A stretch of 64,000 nucleotides of DNA from Bifidobacterium sp. WK012_4_13 (GTDB lineage Bacteria > Actinomycetota > Actinomycetes > Actinomycetales > Bifidobacteriaceae). Below the pieces are notes generated by a model. It was not told where the DNA came from, ran no database searches, and saw only the letters and a program-made list of their open reading frames with translations. Both the position numbers and the translations under genes were made by a program. Shown here in pieces: positions 8,501-17,132 of this stretch; positions within the stretch are counted from its first letter, which is position 1, and the number at the start of each line of letters is the position of its first letter. The stretch is from positions 1,240,001 through 1,304,000 of the forward strand of contig NZ_CP129683.1 of NCBI RefSeq assembly GCF_041080835.1, written 5' to 3'.

Positions 8501-9730
8501 CTAGCGGAGAATTCCCTCGATCAGCATGGTGATCAGCTTCGAGTATTCGACTCCTGTGGCCTCCCAAGCCTTTGGATACATCGAAATCGAGGTGAAGCCA
8601 GGCATTGTGTTGATTTCGTTGACCATCACGGAGCCGTCTGGCCTGACGAAGGTGTCGACCCTGCTCAGACCCATGCCGTCAACCGCGTCGAAGGCCTTTC
8701 CGGCGACGGAACGCACCCGCTGAAGCACATCCTGTGGAAGATTCGCGGGAACTTCGACATGCGATGCCGATTCATCCATGTACTTGCTGTCGAAATCATA
8801 GAAGGCATCGTCATCGCCTTTGCTGCGCGAGTCAAGCACGACCTCGCCCGGCAGACTTGTGCGCGTCGCTTCGGAAGGGACGTCGCGCAAGACGGCGCAT
8901 TCGATCTCACGGCCGTCGATGCCTTCTTCGACAAGTACCTTCCAGTCGTGGTGCGAGGCTTCGAAGACAGCTGCCGCAAGCCGCTTCGCCGCATCCTCGT
9001 CCGAAGCGTCGGAGCCTTCGACCTTGGTCACTCCAAAGCTCGACCCAGCCCTTGAAGGCTTGACGAACAGAGGGTAATGCAATCCTGCCTCCCGGACCTG
9101 GGCAAGCATGGAATCGGCACTGTTCCCGAACTGTGAATCTGCATCGAATGTACGGGCGTCGAAGGTAACCCAGGGCGCGACGTCTATTCCCGCGGCGCGG
9201 AGCAGGATCTTGGTGAAATGCTTGTCCATGCACACCGAGGATGCGAGCACGCCGCAGCCGACATAAGGCACGTTCATCATCTCAAAGAGGCCCTGAACCG
9301 TCCCATCCTCGCCATAGGGTCCGTGCAACACCGGGAACACCGCATCGACATGGCCGAGCGTGCATACCATATTGTGCTTGCCGGGATCGATGTCGCTCAT
9401 GCTCACGAAGTTGGTGCCGTAGCCGTTGGCGGGATTCTTCAGATCGTCATGCTCGCCGGCGAAGAAACCATCCGAACCAAGTGCAGGATCGAGCAGCACC
9501 GGCCTTGACCTCTTCGTGATCTCGACGCTTGGAAGATTCGAATCCCCTAGCTTCCAGCCCTTGGGATCCTCTCCGTCGACAATCCACTGACCTTTCCTGG
9601 TAATCCCGACAGGAATCACATCGTAGCGATCCGTATCGATTGCGCGCAGGACGCTTGCCGCCGAAATGCAAGAAATAGGATGCTCGTCAGCCACGCCTCC
9701 GTACAGCACAACAATGCGTTTCTTCGCCAT
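8501..9730 (-). CDS. ddl: D-alanine--D-alanine ligase
   Basis: Joins two D-Ala residues using ATP to supply the peptidoglycan dipeptide. The 409-residue protein has the N-terminal VLYGGVADEHPISCISA motif, the substrate loop VFPVLHGPYGEDGTVQG, the ATP-grasp lysine region PLFVKPSRAGSSFGV, and the C-terminal RVDTFVRPDGSVMVNEINTMPG. ATG 9730 is preceded by AAGGAGAGAC, a near-perfect ribosome binding site. It lies downstream of gpsA on the same strand and is followed by a hairpin. Confidence 0.97.
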   Translation of the reverse strand: MAKKRIVVLYGGVADEHPISCISAASVLRAIDTDRYDVIPVGITRKGQWIVDGEDPKGWKLGDSNLPSVEITKRSRPVLLDPALGSDGFFAGEHDDLKNPANGYGTNFVSMSDIDPGKHNMVCTLGHVDAVFPVLHGPYGEDGTVQGLFEMMNVPYVGCGVLASSVCMDKHFTKILLRAAGIDVAPWVTFDARTFDADSQFGNSADSMLAQVREAGLHYPLFVKPSRAGSSFGVTKVEGSDASDEDAAKRLAAAVFEASHHDWKVLVEEGIDGREIECAVLRDVPSEATRTSLPGEVVLDSRSKGDDDAFYDFDSKYMDESASHVEVPANLPQDVLQRVRSVAGKAFDAVDGMGLSRVDTFVRPDGSVMVNEINTMPGFTSISMYPKAWEATGVEYSKLITMLIEGILR

Positions 9731-9827
9731 GTCTCTCCTTCACACCGATAATCCCAAAACTCACATCAGTCCAACGATCCGCCAGTCAAAGCTCGCATTG
9801 ATCCTGACCTCGCCTTGGCTGGTTCTA

Positions 9828-10817
9828 TCACATTTCGGATGAGCCAAGCAGTTCCGAAAGCATATCTGCACATGAAATTCCATTGTTGAGCACATCGCTC
9901 ATCGCGGATGCCAACGGGGTATTCACGCCGAGCTTCCTGCCCAGCGCGAGCATCGCATCGGTCGTCGGAACGCCTTCGGCGACCCCATTGCTCAGCTTGG
10001 TGGCCTCATCGACTCCCATGCCCTTGCCAAGGTTGAAGCCAAAGGTATAGTTCCTGCTCAACGGGGAACCGCAGGTGGCAACCATGTCTCCGACTCCCGC
10101 AAGTCCGGAGAAGGTCGCGGCGATGGCGCCCTGGGCCCTGCCGAGAGCCGACATCTCGGCGAGGCCACTCGTCTGGACCATTGCAACGGTATTCTCACCG
10201 TATCCGGCGCCACGGCACATGCCCACCGCAAGCGCGACCACATTCTTCAACGATCCGCACAGTTCCAGCCCGACGACGTCCTGAGAGGTATAGGCCTTGA
10301 AATAGGCGGTGGTACAGGCATGGGCGACTGTACGAGCGGCATCGAGATTGGCCGAGGCGATAACCGTCGCAGTGGGCTTTCGATCGGCGACCTCCTTGCT
10401 CAGATTCGGTCCCGATACCGCTGCGAACCTGTCTTCGGGAAGTTGCAAGGCCTCACGAACGACCATGTCCATGCGCTTGCCCGTCGAGCGTTCGATACCC
10501 TTCATCAGGGAGACGACGATCGCCCGATCGGGAATGAACTGTGTGAATTCCTGCAAGGCGACACGGGCGAATTGCGCCGCGATTGCAACGACTATTATGT
10601 CTGCATTCTCGACGGCGGCCCTTCGATTCCCGGTGGCCGTCATCGTGTCAGGCAGTTTCTCGACACTGGGAAGCCGGGAGGCATTACGGTGGTTGTCCTG
10701 AATGTCAGACACGATGTTCGGCTCCTTCGCCCACATCATGACCTCATTGCCGGCATCAGCCATAACCCTGCCGAAAGTGGTTCCCCAAGCTCCTGCTCCC
10801 AGAACGGTTATATGCAA
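9828..10817 (-). CDS. gpsA: glycerol-3-phosphate dehydrogenase [NAD(P)+]
   Basis: Reduces dihydroxyacetone phosphate to sn-glycerol-3-phosphate for phospholipid synthesis. About 329 residues, with the Rossmann motif VLGAGAWGTTFG at the N-terminus, the GpsA signature SGPNLSKEVA, and the helical domain with GLAGVGDMVATC. The frame is open 27 codons further, but TTG 10817 is chosen because AAGGAGAGG sits 5-6 bases upstream and the dinucleotide-binding motif begins at once. It follows plsC on the same strand, linking two steps of phosphatidate synthesis. Confidence 0.95.
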   Translation of the reverse strand: MHITVLGAGAWGTTFGRVMADAGNEVMMWAKEPNIVSDIQDNHRNASRLPSVEKLPDTMTATGNRRAAVENADIIVVAIAAQFARVALQEFTQFIPDRAIVVSLMKGIERSTGKRMDMVVREALQLPEDRFAAVSGPNLSKEVADRKPTATVIASANLDAARTVAHACTTAYFKAYTSQDVVGLELCGSLKNVVALAVGMCRGAGYGENTVAMVQTSGLAEMSALGRAQGAIAATFSGLAGVGDMVATCGSPLSRNYTFGFNLGKGMGVDEATKLSNGVAEGVPTTDAMLALGRKLGVNTPLASAMSDVLNNGISCADMLSELLGSSEM

Positions 10818-10917
10818 AATCCTCTCCTTACCTTGAGCCCGATCGGCGGATTCGCCTTGCGTGATCCTTCTCGCCAGAGCCCGATGTTCCATGCGCATGG
10901 ATGCATCGGGCTTTTAC

Positions 10918-11847
10918 TCATTCGATGGTATACCTCTTATCGACTTTCGGGCGGGGTTTGCGTGACATGGTGGGATAATCCCACAATCCCTCCTCGGGAG
11001 GCTCCTCGCCACGAATCTCCTGCATGACGATTTCCATGCGCTCTCGTAGACGCTGTGATAGTTCGACTATCGCAGCCTTTGGCGGTTCGCTCCCCCAGGA
11101 ATCCATGTCCTTCAGGAGATCCGCATAGTCAAGTGGACGGTCATAGCGCATGACCACATTCTTTCGCGGCCAAGGCCACCAGTGGTTTATTGATGCAGCA
11201 CCCCATGTGACGGCAGGAAACAGCGGAATCTGCCTGCCCAGACGTCTTGAGGCTTCGAGAGCGATGAATCCAATCCCTGGCTTGAGCGTCATCGGCCACT
11301 TCAATGGATCTCGGGTCACGGTACCTTCGGGCCAGATTGTCAGCGGACGCCCGGATGTGAGGATATTCACCGACTCCTCTTCGATCAGCTTCGCCTTGCC
11401 TGTTCGTCTGGGGACGGGCTGCATGCCGACAAGCTGGAACCATCGTCCGATTATCGGCCACCTAGCCATTTCGGCCTTGGCCATATATCTTGGCCTGCGG
11501 CCCATATGGAATAGCGACATCATCGGCACGAATACATCGAACTGAGTGGCATGCGTGGCCGCGGTAATGAATACGCCACTTTCGGGAACTCGTTCCAATC
11601 CCCATGCCTTCACCTTGCAACTTGCGCGAATCACAAGAGACACTCCCGCCAAGAGGCGGTCCGTCGACCTTGGATTCTGCGCATCGATCTCGATCATGTT
11701 CGGTCGACGCTCTCCGGTCGGATAGTACCGAGTCGGATCGATGAGCCTGTGATTCTTGGATAAGTGTGCAACTTGCGCATCAGACAGCGCCTTGACCGCC
11801 GAACGCGGTGAGGGTTTTCCCTTTGAGACCATATTCCTATTGTCCAT
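10918..11847 (-). CDS. plsC: 1-acyl-sn-glycerol-3-phosphate acyltransferase family protein
   Basis: A membrane-associated acyltransferase of 309 residues. The catalytic HX4D box is HATQFD, the second block is MARWPIIGRWF, the third is WPEGTVT, and a later block holds PLFPAV. It would acylate lysophosphatidate to phosphatidate, and it is encoded just upstream of gpsA. ATG 11847 and ATG 11832 (with AGGA) are both possible starts. A 121-bp palindrome lies 33 bases upstream. Confidence 0.88.
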   Translation of the reverse strand: MDNRNMVSKGKPSPRSAVKALSDAQVAHLSKNHRLIDPTRYYPTGERRPNMIEIDAQNPRSTDRLLAGVSLVIRASCKVKAWGLERVPESGVFITAATHATQFDVFVPMMSLFHMGRRPRYMAKAEMARWPIIGRWFQLVGMQPVPRRTGKAKLIEEESVNILTSGRPLTIWPEGTVTRDPLKWPMTLKPGIGFIALEASRRLGRQIPLFPAVTWGAASINHWWPWPRKNVVMRYDRPLDYADLLKDMDSWGSEPPKAAIVELSQRLRERMEIVMQEIRGEEPPEEGLWDYPTMSRKPRPKVDKRYTIE

Positions 11848-11880
11848 CAGACCCTGACAGACTCATTGCCGGCGACACGG

Positions 11881-12001
11881 CGAGATTGTGAGTTTTGCGG
11901 CAATTGCGAAGTATAAATCGCGATTTTTGGCTTATTGCCGTGCGCGTTTCAAGCTTCTTAAGCCCTGCTACTTTGGAATTGCCGCAAAACTCACAATCTC
12001 G
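11881..12001. repeat. long-palindrome element, copy A (121 bp)
   Basis: The first 33 bases (CGAGATTGTGAGTTTTGCGG onward) are the reverse complement of the last 33 with only 2 mismatches, around a core of 55 bases. It fills the gap between the murA stop (8 bases away) and the plsC start. It is a sister of the copy at 37235 (same length and near-identical inner arm) and a more distant relative of the copies at 14731 and 19707. Confidence 0.85.
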
Positions 12002-12009
12002 GTCTGCAA

Positions 12010-13341
12010 TCAGGAAATTTGAGCGCCAAGCGCTGCCAATTTATCTCGGAAGTCCTCATATCCGCGGTCAATCAGAGAAATTCCATGCACCGTCGAAGGG
12101 CCGCTTGCAGTCAGAGCAGCAATAAGGTGGCTGAAGCCGCCGCGCAAGTCAGGAACGTCGATATCCTGCCCCTTGAGTGGCGTCGGTCCGAAGATGACCG
12201 CAGAATGCTTGAAGTTGCGCTGACGGAAGCGGCATGGAAGCGATCCAAGGCATTCACGGTACAGCTGAATGGTGGCTCCCATCGAAACGAGGGGCTTCGT
12301 GAAACCGAAACGGTTCTCATAGACCGTCTCATGCACGATGCTCAAGCCCTTGGCCTGCGTCAGGGCAACGACCAGCGGCTGCTGCCAGTCAGTCATGAAT
12401 CCTGGATGCACGTCAGTCTCAATGGCCACCGGCTTCAGATCGCCACCCGGATGCCAGAAGCGAATGCCGTTGTCACGAACATCGAATTCACCGCCGATCT
12501 TGCGGAACACATTCAGGAAGGTCATCATCTCGGGCTGACTGGCACCTTCGACGAAGATATCGCCACGCGTTGCAAGCGCAGCGGAAGCCCAGCTGGCGGC
12601 CTCAATGCGATCAGGCAGTGAGTTGTGCGTGAATCCCTTGAGAGACTTGACGCCCTCGATTCGAATCGTGCGATCCACATCGACGGAAATCTGAGCGCCC
12701 ATCTTCTGCAGAACGGCCACGAGGTCCATGATCTCGGGCTCTGTCGCAGCACCCGAAAGCTCGGTCTTGCCTTCTGCAAGAACGGCTGCAAGCAAAGTCT
12801 GCTCGGTTGCTCCGACCGATGGATAGGGCAGGTGAATCTTCGCGCCGTGCAGACCATCGGGAGCCGTGATATGTATGCCGGCCTCGTGCTCCTTGTCCAC
12901 AGTCGCTCCAAGACGACGCAAGGTCTCAAGATGGAAGTCGATCGGTCGGCTGCCGATCCGGCACCCTCCGAGGGCCGGAATGAATGCCTCACCCAATCGG
13001 TGCAGCAGGGGACCGGAGAAAAGAATAGGAATGCGCGACGATCCCGATAGCGTGTCCACATCGGCGACGTCGGCGAGTTCGACGTGCGATGCATCAATGG
13101 AGACCACACCATCCCTGGCCTGCACGTCGACGCTGACTCCGTGAAGGCGCAAAAGATCAGAGACCACCTGCACGTCACGGATCTCAGGAACGTTCTTCAG
13201 AACAGACACGCCTGGTGCCAGCAACGCGGCGACCATGGCCTTGCTGACGAAATTCTTGGCGCCTCGAACCTTGATGGTTCCTTCAAGAGGACTGCCCCCA
13301 ACAACTCGCAACACATCATCTTCCGGCTTGACACTGGTCAA
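12010..13341 (-). CDS. murA: UDP-N-acetylglucosamine 1-carboxyvinyltransferase
   Basis: Catalyses the first committed step of peptidoglycan synthesis, adding enolpyruvate from PEP to UDP-GlcNAc. The 443-residue protein has two inverse alpha/beta barrels. It starts with LEGTIKVRGAKNFVSKAM (UDP-GlcNAc loop) and keeps the catalytic cysteine in GGCRIGSRPIDFH, which is the fosfomycin target. ENRFGF and the C-terminal DLRGGFSHLIAAL are also present. TTG 13341 is chosen because AGAGGAG lies 6 bases upstream; the longer frame to 13386 has no site. The stop is directly next to the long palindrome. Confidence 0.95.
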   Translation of the reverse strand: MTSVKPEDDVLRVVGGSPLEGTIKVRGAKNFVSKAMVAALLAPGVSVLKNVPEIRDVQVVSDLLRLHGVSVDVQARDGVVSIDASHVELADVADVDTLSGSSRIPILFSGPLLHRLGEAFIPALGGCRIGSRPIDFHLETLRRLGATVDKEHEAGIHITAPDGLHGAKIHLPYPSVGATEQTLLAAVLAEGKTELSGAATEPEIMDLVAVLQKMGAQISVDVDRTIRIEGVKSLKGFTHNSLPDRIEAASWASAALATRGDIFVEGASQPEMMTFLNVFRKIGGEFDVRDNGIRFWHPGGDLKPVAIETDVHPGFMTDWQQPLVVALTQAKGLSIVHETVYENRFGFTKPLVSMGATIQLYRECLGSLPCRFRQRNFKHSAVIFGPTPLKGQDIDVPDLRGGFSHLIAALTASGPSTVHGISLIDRGYEDFRDKLAALGAQIS

Positions 13342-13578
13342 CGTCGACTCCTCTTCTATTTCATTTACCCCATAAGTCTGCCACACACGATGTGGTGAGC
13401 GCGTGAAATGTGCCTGAAGCCAAAACGGTATTCACAGTTTGCACAACATGCCGTATCACCGGGGGCATGCAACCGCCGGCAATGCCTGTGAAACCTGGCT
13501 GGGAGACCTTTCCCGTCCGTCCCAGCTGAGAACCGCTGCATCTTCTAGACGCCCAGCGGAATAGCTCAGCAGGATATC

Positions 13579-14703
13579 TCAGCGGGATATCTCAGCAGCC
13601 AGCTTCGGATTCCACATGGACGCCGTCGCAGCCTGTACGGCATCGGCGCCATTGCTCCGGTACCGTTCGTAATCTCCCGCATCGCTGACTCCGCCGACCC
13701 CGATGATCGAGAAGTCATACTCGCCGCGCCTGCGAATGGAACTGAGCCTGGCCACCATCTCGAGCCCTGCCTGAAGAATCGCATGCCCGCACACACCGCT
13801 GCGATCCCGCCCGGCACCGGGGAGCGCCTGTCTTCCTTGAGCATCGACCAGGCGCGCCGAAATCGTGTTGATGGCGACGATGCCCTGCACGCTTCCGCGT
13901 CCGACGGTCACGTCAAGCATATGCTTCAATGTGTCGTCATCGGGGACATAGGCGAGCTTGATCATAAGCGGCACGTCTCCGATCTCATTTTTCACCGACT
14001 CGCATATCTCACCGACCAGATCGGGGTTGTCGCAAAGCAAGCGGCCCGGACCTTCGTTGGGGCAACTCGTGTTCATCTCAAGCAGTTTCGCGCCGGTTTC
14101 CATAACCAGCTTTGCGGCAGTCACATGGTCATCGACATATTCCGCTGTGCTCATATCGGACGTGCGCGAACCTTGGAAGCTTGGAATCAGCAGCTGTCCC
14201 TTTCCTGAGTGCTCCATCGCCAGCTGCATGTCAGGCTGCCACACATCTGGATCCTGCGAAGGCACGCCGAATGAGTTCGAGATGGAAAGCGGCTGTTCAT
14301 ACCTGGTATCGGCGATGAGCCCCGCTTCGGTCTCAGGCGACCCTGCAGAGATGAAGCCAGTGGGTGTCTTGGCATGAACCGCCAATACGTTAGGAAAGGG
14401 GTTGCACGCCCACGCCCGTGAACGCACCGTCTTATAGGTGCACATATCGAAGCCGAGACGGAAAGCCGCGTCGGTGAAATGGCTGTTGAGCAATGGCCCG
14501 GCCGGAATCCCAAACGGTTTCCTCACTTCGAAACCGAGGAATGACGACAGCTTCGATTCGCCTTCTCGATTCCCATCAAGAACCCTGTCGTTCGAATCCT
14601 CTCGCTGCAACGCCTGCGCATATGCGCCGAAAGGCCCGCGTCGATAGTTCTCCTCATAACTGAGATTCACGTCATACATCGGAGTTTCGAGCCTTCGACC
14701 CAT
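13579..14703 (-). CDS. pyrD: dihydroorotate dehydrogenase-like flavoprotein
   Basis: A TIM-barrel FMN enzyme of about 375 residues. FGIPAGPLLNSHFTDAAFRLG, the active-site block LEMNTSCPNEGPGRL with the class 1 type catalytic Cys, IKLAY, and the phosphate-binding IIGVGGVSDAGDYE are visible. It would oxidise dihydroorotate to orotate in pyrimidine synthesis. The extra internal length and the absence of other pyr genes leave a related dihydropyrimidine dehydrogenase role open. ATG 14703 is chosen because AAAGG lies 8-10 bases upstream. An upstream long palindrome overlaps the longer reading frame. Confidence 0.82.
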   Translation of the reverse strand: MGRRLETPMYDVNLSYEENYRRGPFGAYAQALQREDSNDRVLDGNREGESKLSSFLGFEVRKPFGIPAGPLLNSHFTDAAFRLGFDMCTYKTVRSRAWACNPFPNVLAVHAKTPTGFISAGSPETEAGLIADTRYEQPLSISNSFGVPSQDPDVWQPDMQLAMEHSGKGQLLIPSFQGSRTSDMSTAEYVDDHVTAAKLVMETGAKLLEMNTSCPNEGPGRLLCDNPDLVGEICESVKNEIGDVPLMIKLAYVPDDDTLKHMLDVTVGRGSVQGIVAINTISARLVDAQGRQALPGAGRDRSGVCGHAILQAGLEMVARLSSIRRRGEYDFSIIGVGGVSDAGDYERYRSNGADAVQAATASMWNPKLAAEISR

Positions 14704-14730
14704 TTCATTGCACCTTTCGAAGCCATCATT

Positions 14731-14837
14731 CACGTTTTGAGAACTTCGTCAAGTATAAATCACTCCAAAACCTTGAATCGGCAACACAATTCCAACGATT
14801 CCTGGCAGTCTATACCTGACGAAGCGCTCAGAACCTG
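14731..14837. repeat. long-palindrome element, copy D (107 bp)
   Basis: The 27-base outer arms (CACGTTTTGAGAACTTCGTC onward, and the end CTCAGAACCTG) are complementary with five mismatches, most of which can form G-U pairs in RNA. The core begins TAAATC, as in copy A, and contains TTCCAACGATT, which is close to TTTCAACGATT in the reverse of copy B. It fills the gap between leuD and the pyrD-like gene. Confidence 0.7.
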
Positions 14838-14844
14838 AAGTCTG

Positions 14845-15525
14845 CTATCCGCGTGCGCTTAAGGGACCCGCCCAGTCGATGCTTTCCTCATGTGCGGACT
14901 TGACCTGCTCTTCCGGAAGGTGCCTTGCAGGCAGAGTCTTCGGCTTGAACGGGAACTTCACGGCGCGCATCTTCTCGTAGGCGGTGATGTCCGCTTCATG
15001 CTGCAGGGTGAGATCGATGTCATCGAAGCCATTCATCAGTCTCCAGCACGTATAGTCATCGACTTGGAAAGGCAAGGTCACATCAGCGCATTGGACGGTG
15101 CGGGACTGCAAATCGACGGTGATGCTGCGTCCAGGCTCCTCTTCGAGAAGCTTCCATAGCAATTCTATGGATTCCATGGGCATGATCGCCGCCAGAACGC
15201 CGTTCTTTGCGGTGTTGCCATAGAAGATGTCAGCGAAGCGAGGAGCGATGATCACCCGGAAACCGTAATCGTGCAATGCCCATACGGCATGCTCTCGCGA
15301 TGATCCGATGCCGAAGTCCGGTCCGGTGACGAGCACCTTTCCATCTGCATATTCCTTCTGGTTCAGGATGAACGAGGGGTCGCGCCTCCAGGCGTAGAAC
15401 AGGGCATCCTCGAATCCGGACTTGGTCACGCGCTTCAGGAATACGGCAGGGATGATCTGATCCGTATCCACGTTCGAGCGCCTCAATGGCACTCCTGTTC
15501 CCGTGATTACCGTGAGCTTTTCCAT
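14845..15525 (-). CDS. leuD: 3-isopropylmalate dehydratase small subunit
   Basis: The small subunit of isopropylmalate isomerase in leucine synthesis, 226 residues. The N-terminal [15 protein letters not shown] and the swivel-domain motif [19 protein letters not shown] are diagnostic. ATG 15525 has a GAAGGAAG site. It follows leuC by 59 bases on the same strand, and the two products form the working heterodimer. Confidence 0.97.
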   Translation of the reverse strand: MEKLTVITGTGVPLRRSNVDTDQIIPAVFLKRVTKSGFEDALFYAWRRDPSFILNQKEYADGKVLVTGPDFGIGSSREHAVWALHDYGFRVIIAPRFADIFYGNTAKNGVLAAIMPMESIELLWKLLEEEPGRSITVDLQSRTVQCADVTLPFQVDDYTCWRLMNGFDDIDLTLQHEADITAYEKMRAVKFPFKPKTLPARHLPEEQVKSAHEESIDWAGPLSARG

Positions 15526-15584
15526 GAACGGCTTCCTTCACATGGTCTGATGTGTGATGAGTGATGAGTGATGTGTCTTTGCAG

Positions 15585-16988
15585 TTATAGGTCCGCTGGA
15601 CTGCTGATCGTTCCACGAATCGCAGTCGCCGCAGCGACGATTGGCGAAGCGAGATGCGTGCGGCTCCCCTTGCCCTGACGCCCTTCGAAATTGCGGTTGG
15701 ACGTCGAGATCGCCCGCTCGCCGGGAACCAGCTTGTCGGCATTCATGCCCAGGCACATCGAACATCCCGCGTTGCGCCATTCGGCACCGAACTCCTTGAA
15801 TACCTTATCCAGACCTTCGTGCTCTGCCTGCAAACGTACACGAGACGATGCGGGGACCACAAGGACACGATGGATGTTTTTCGCCTTGTGATTACCCTTC
15901 ATGATGTGAGCCGCGGCGCGAAGGTCCTCGATGCGGCCATTCGTGCAGGAACCGATGAACACGGTGTCGACGGCTATCGACTTGATGGGGGTTCCAGGCT
16001 TCAGACCCATATACGCCAACGCACTCGTCGTGGCACGCCGCTTGTCCGCATCGGCAATCTTGTCTGGAACGGGAACGGCATCGTTGATGGGCAGGCCCTG
16101 CCCGGGATTGGTGCCCCACGTCACGAATGGTGAGAGGTCATCCGCGTTGAGATCGACGACCTTGTCGAAGACCGCATCCTCGTCTGTCTTCAGCGTCTTC
16201 CAGTACTCTACCGCCCTATCCCACATCTCACCTTCCGGAGCATGAGGGCGGCCCTGCAGATAGTCGAAGGTGGTCTGGTCAGGCGCGATCATTCCAGCTC
16301 GCGCGCCCGCCTCGATGGACATGTTGCAGATGGTCATCCTTGCTTCCATCGAGAGGGCTCTGATGGCACTGCCACGGTATTCAATGACATGGCCCTGGCC
16401 GCCGCCGGTACCGATCTTCGCGATAATGGCCAGAATGATGTCCTTGGACGAAACCCCTTGAGGCAGCTCCCCGTCCACGTTCACCGCCATGGTTTTGAAA
16501 GGCTTCAGGCTCAGGGTCTGCGTGGCCATGACATGCTCGACCTCGGACGTCCCGATGCCGAATGCCAAGGCGCCGAATGCGCCGTGAGTCGAGGTGTGCG
16601 AATCGCCGCAGACAATCGTCATTCCCGGCTGCGTAAGACCAAGCTGAGGTCCCACCTGATGGACGATGCCCTGGTCCGCGTCGCCCAAAGGATGCAGCCG
16701 CACGCCGAAGTCCTTGCAGTTACTTTCGAGCGTGGAAATCTGCTTCGCCGAGGTCTTGTCCGCGATCGGCTGGTCAATATCGACGGTGGGCGTGTTATGG
16801 TCCTCGGTGGCGATGGTCAGATCAAGCCTGCGCAATCCACGGCCTGCCAGACGCAGCCCTTCGAAGGCCTGCGGACTCGTCACCTCATGCATCAGCTGAA
16901 GGTCGATGTATATAAGGTCCGGCGACCCTTGCTCCCCCTTGCGAACCAAGTGGTCGGCCCATACTTTCTCAGCCAAAGTCGTTCCCAT
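15585..16988 (-). CDS. leuC: 3-isopropylmalate dehydratase large subunit
   Basis: The aconitase-like catalytic subunit, about 467 residues. The 4Fe-4S ligands are the cysteine of [10 protein letters not shown] and the two in [29 protein letters not shown] and the C-terminal [12 protein letters not shown] substrate segment are also present. ATG 16988 is preferred over GTG 16997: it lies one base after the stop of a 21-codon upstream ORF and has GGTGG upstream. It converts 2- to 3-isopropylmalate together with LeuD. An IclR regulator is transcribed divergently. Confidence 0.97.
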   Translation of the reverse strand: MGTTLAEKVWADHLVRKGEQGSPDLIYIDLQLMHEVTSPQAFEGLRLAGRGLRRLDLTIATEDHNTPTVDIDQPIADKTSAKQISTLESNCKDFGVRLHPLGDADQGIVHQVGPQLGLTQPGMTIVCGDSHTSTHGAFGALAFGIGTSEVEHVMATQTLSLKPFKTMAVNVDGELPQGVSSKDIILAIIAKIGTGGGQGHVIEYRGSAIRALSMEARMTICNMSIEAGARAGMIAPDQTTFDYLQGRPHAPEGEMWDRAVEYWKTLKTDEDAVFDKVVDLNADDLSPFVTWGTNPGQGLPINDAVPVPDKIADADKRRATTSALAYMGLKPGTPIKSIAVDTVFIGSCTNGRIEDLRAAAHIMKGNHKAKNIHRVLVVPASSRVRLQAEHEGLDKVFKEFGAEWRNAGCSMCLGMNADKLVPGERAISTSNRNFEGRQGKGSRTHLASPIVAAATAIRGTISSPADL

Positions 16989-16989
16989 C

Positions 16990-17055
16990 TCAACCACCTA
17001 TCCTGCGCCTATCCTGCATTGCTTCATATGCACGCGCATCACGCTCAATGCTCAT
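16990..17055 (-). CDS. 21-codon upstream ORF coupled to leuC
   Basis: It reads [21 protein letters not shown] and stops (TGA) one base before the leuC ATG. GGGAGATAGAC precedes its own ATG with ideal spacing, so it is very probably translated. It contains no leucine codon, so it is not a classical leucine attenuator peptide. It has a run of Arg codons (AGG CGC AGG) near its end. It could control leuC by translational coupling. Confidence 0.5.
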   Translation of the reverse strand: MSIERDARAYEAMQDRRRIGG

Positions 17056-17097
17056 GTCTATCTCCCGAGTATGGAACGTGCTCCAAAAAATGGACTT

Positions 17098-17126
17098 TTG
17101 CATTTCACATACTGAGATGGCATAAT
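17098..17126 (+). promoter_or_regulatory. promoter of the IclR regulator, possibly leaderless
   Basis: TTGCAT (-35) and CATAAT (-10) are separated by exactly 17 bases. The -10 box ends 6 bases before ATG 17133, so transcription would start at or next to the start codon. No ribosome binding site lies at normal spacing. The same DNA lies just upstream of the leuC leader, so a regulator bound here could act on both directions. Confidence 0.55.
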
Positions 17127-17132
17127 CCAAAT

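Noticed and set aside
15545..15580. Tandem GTGATGA-like 8-mers between leuC and leuD
   Set aside because: Too short and simple to separate from slippage noise; no structure or start site linked to it.
16242..17132. Long upstream extension of the IclR frame across leuC
   Set aside because: It is antisense to leuC, reads like a shadow frame, and the promoter lies at its 3' end.
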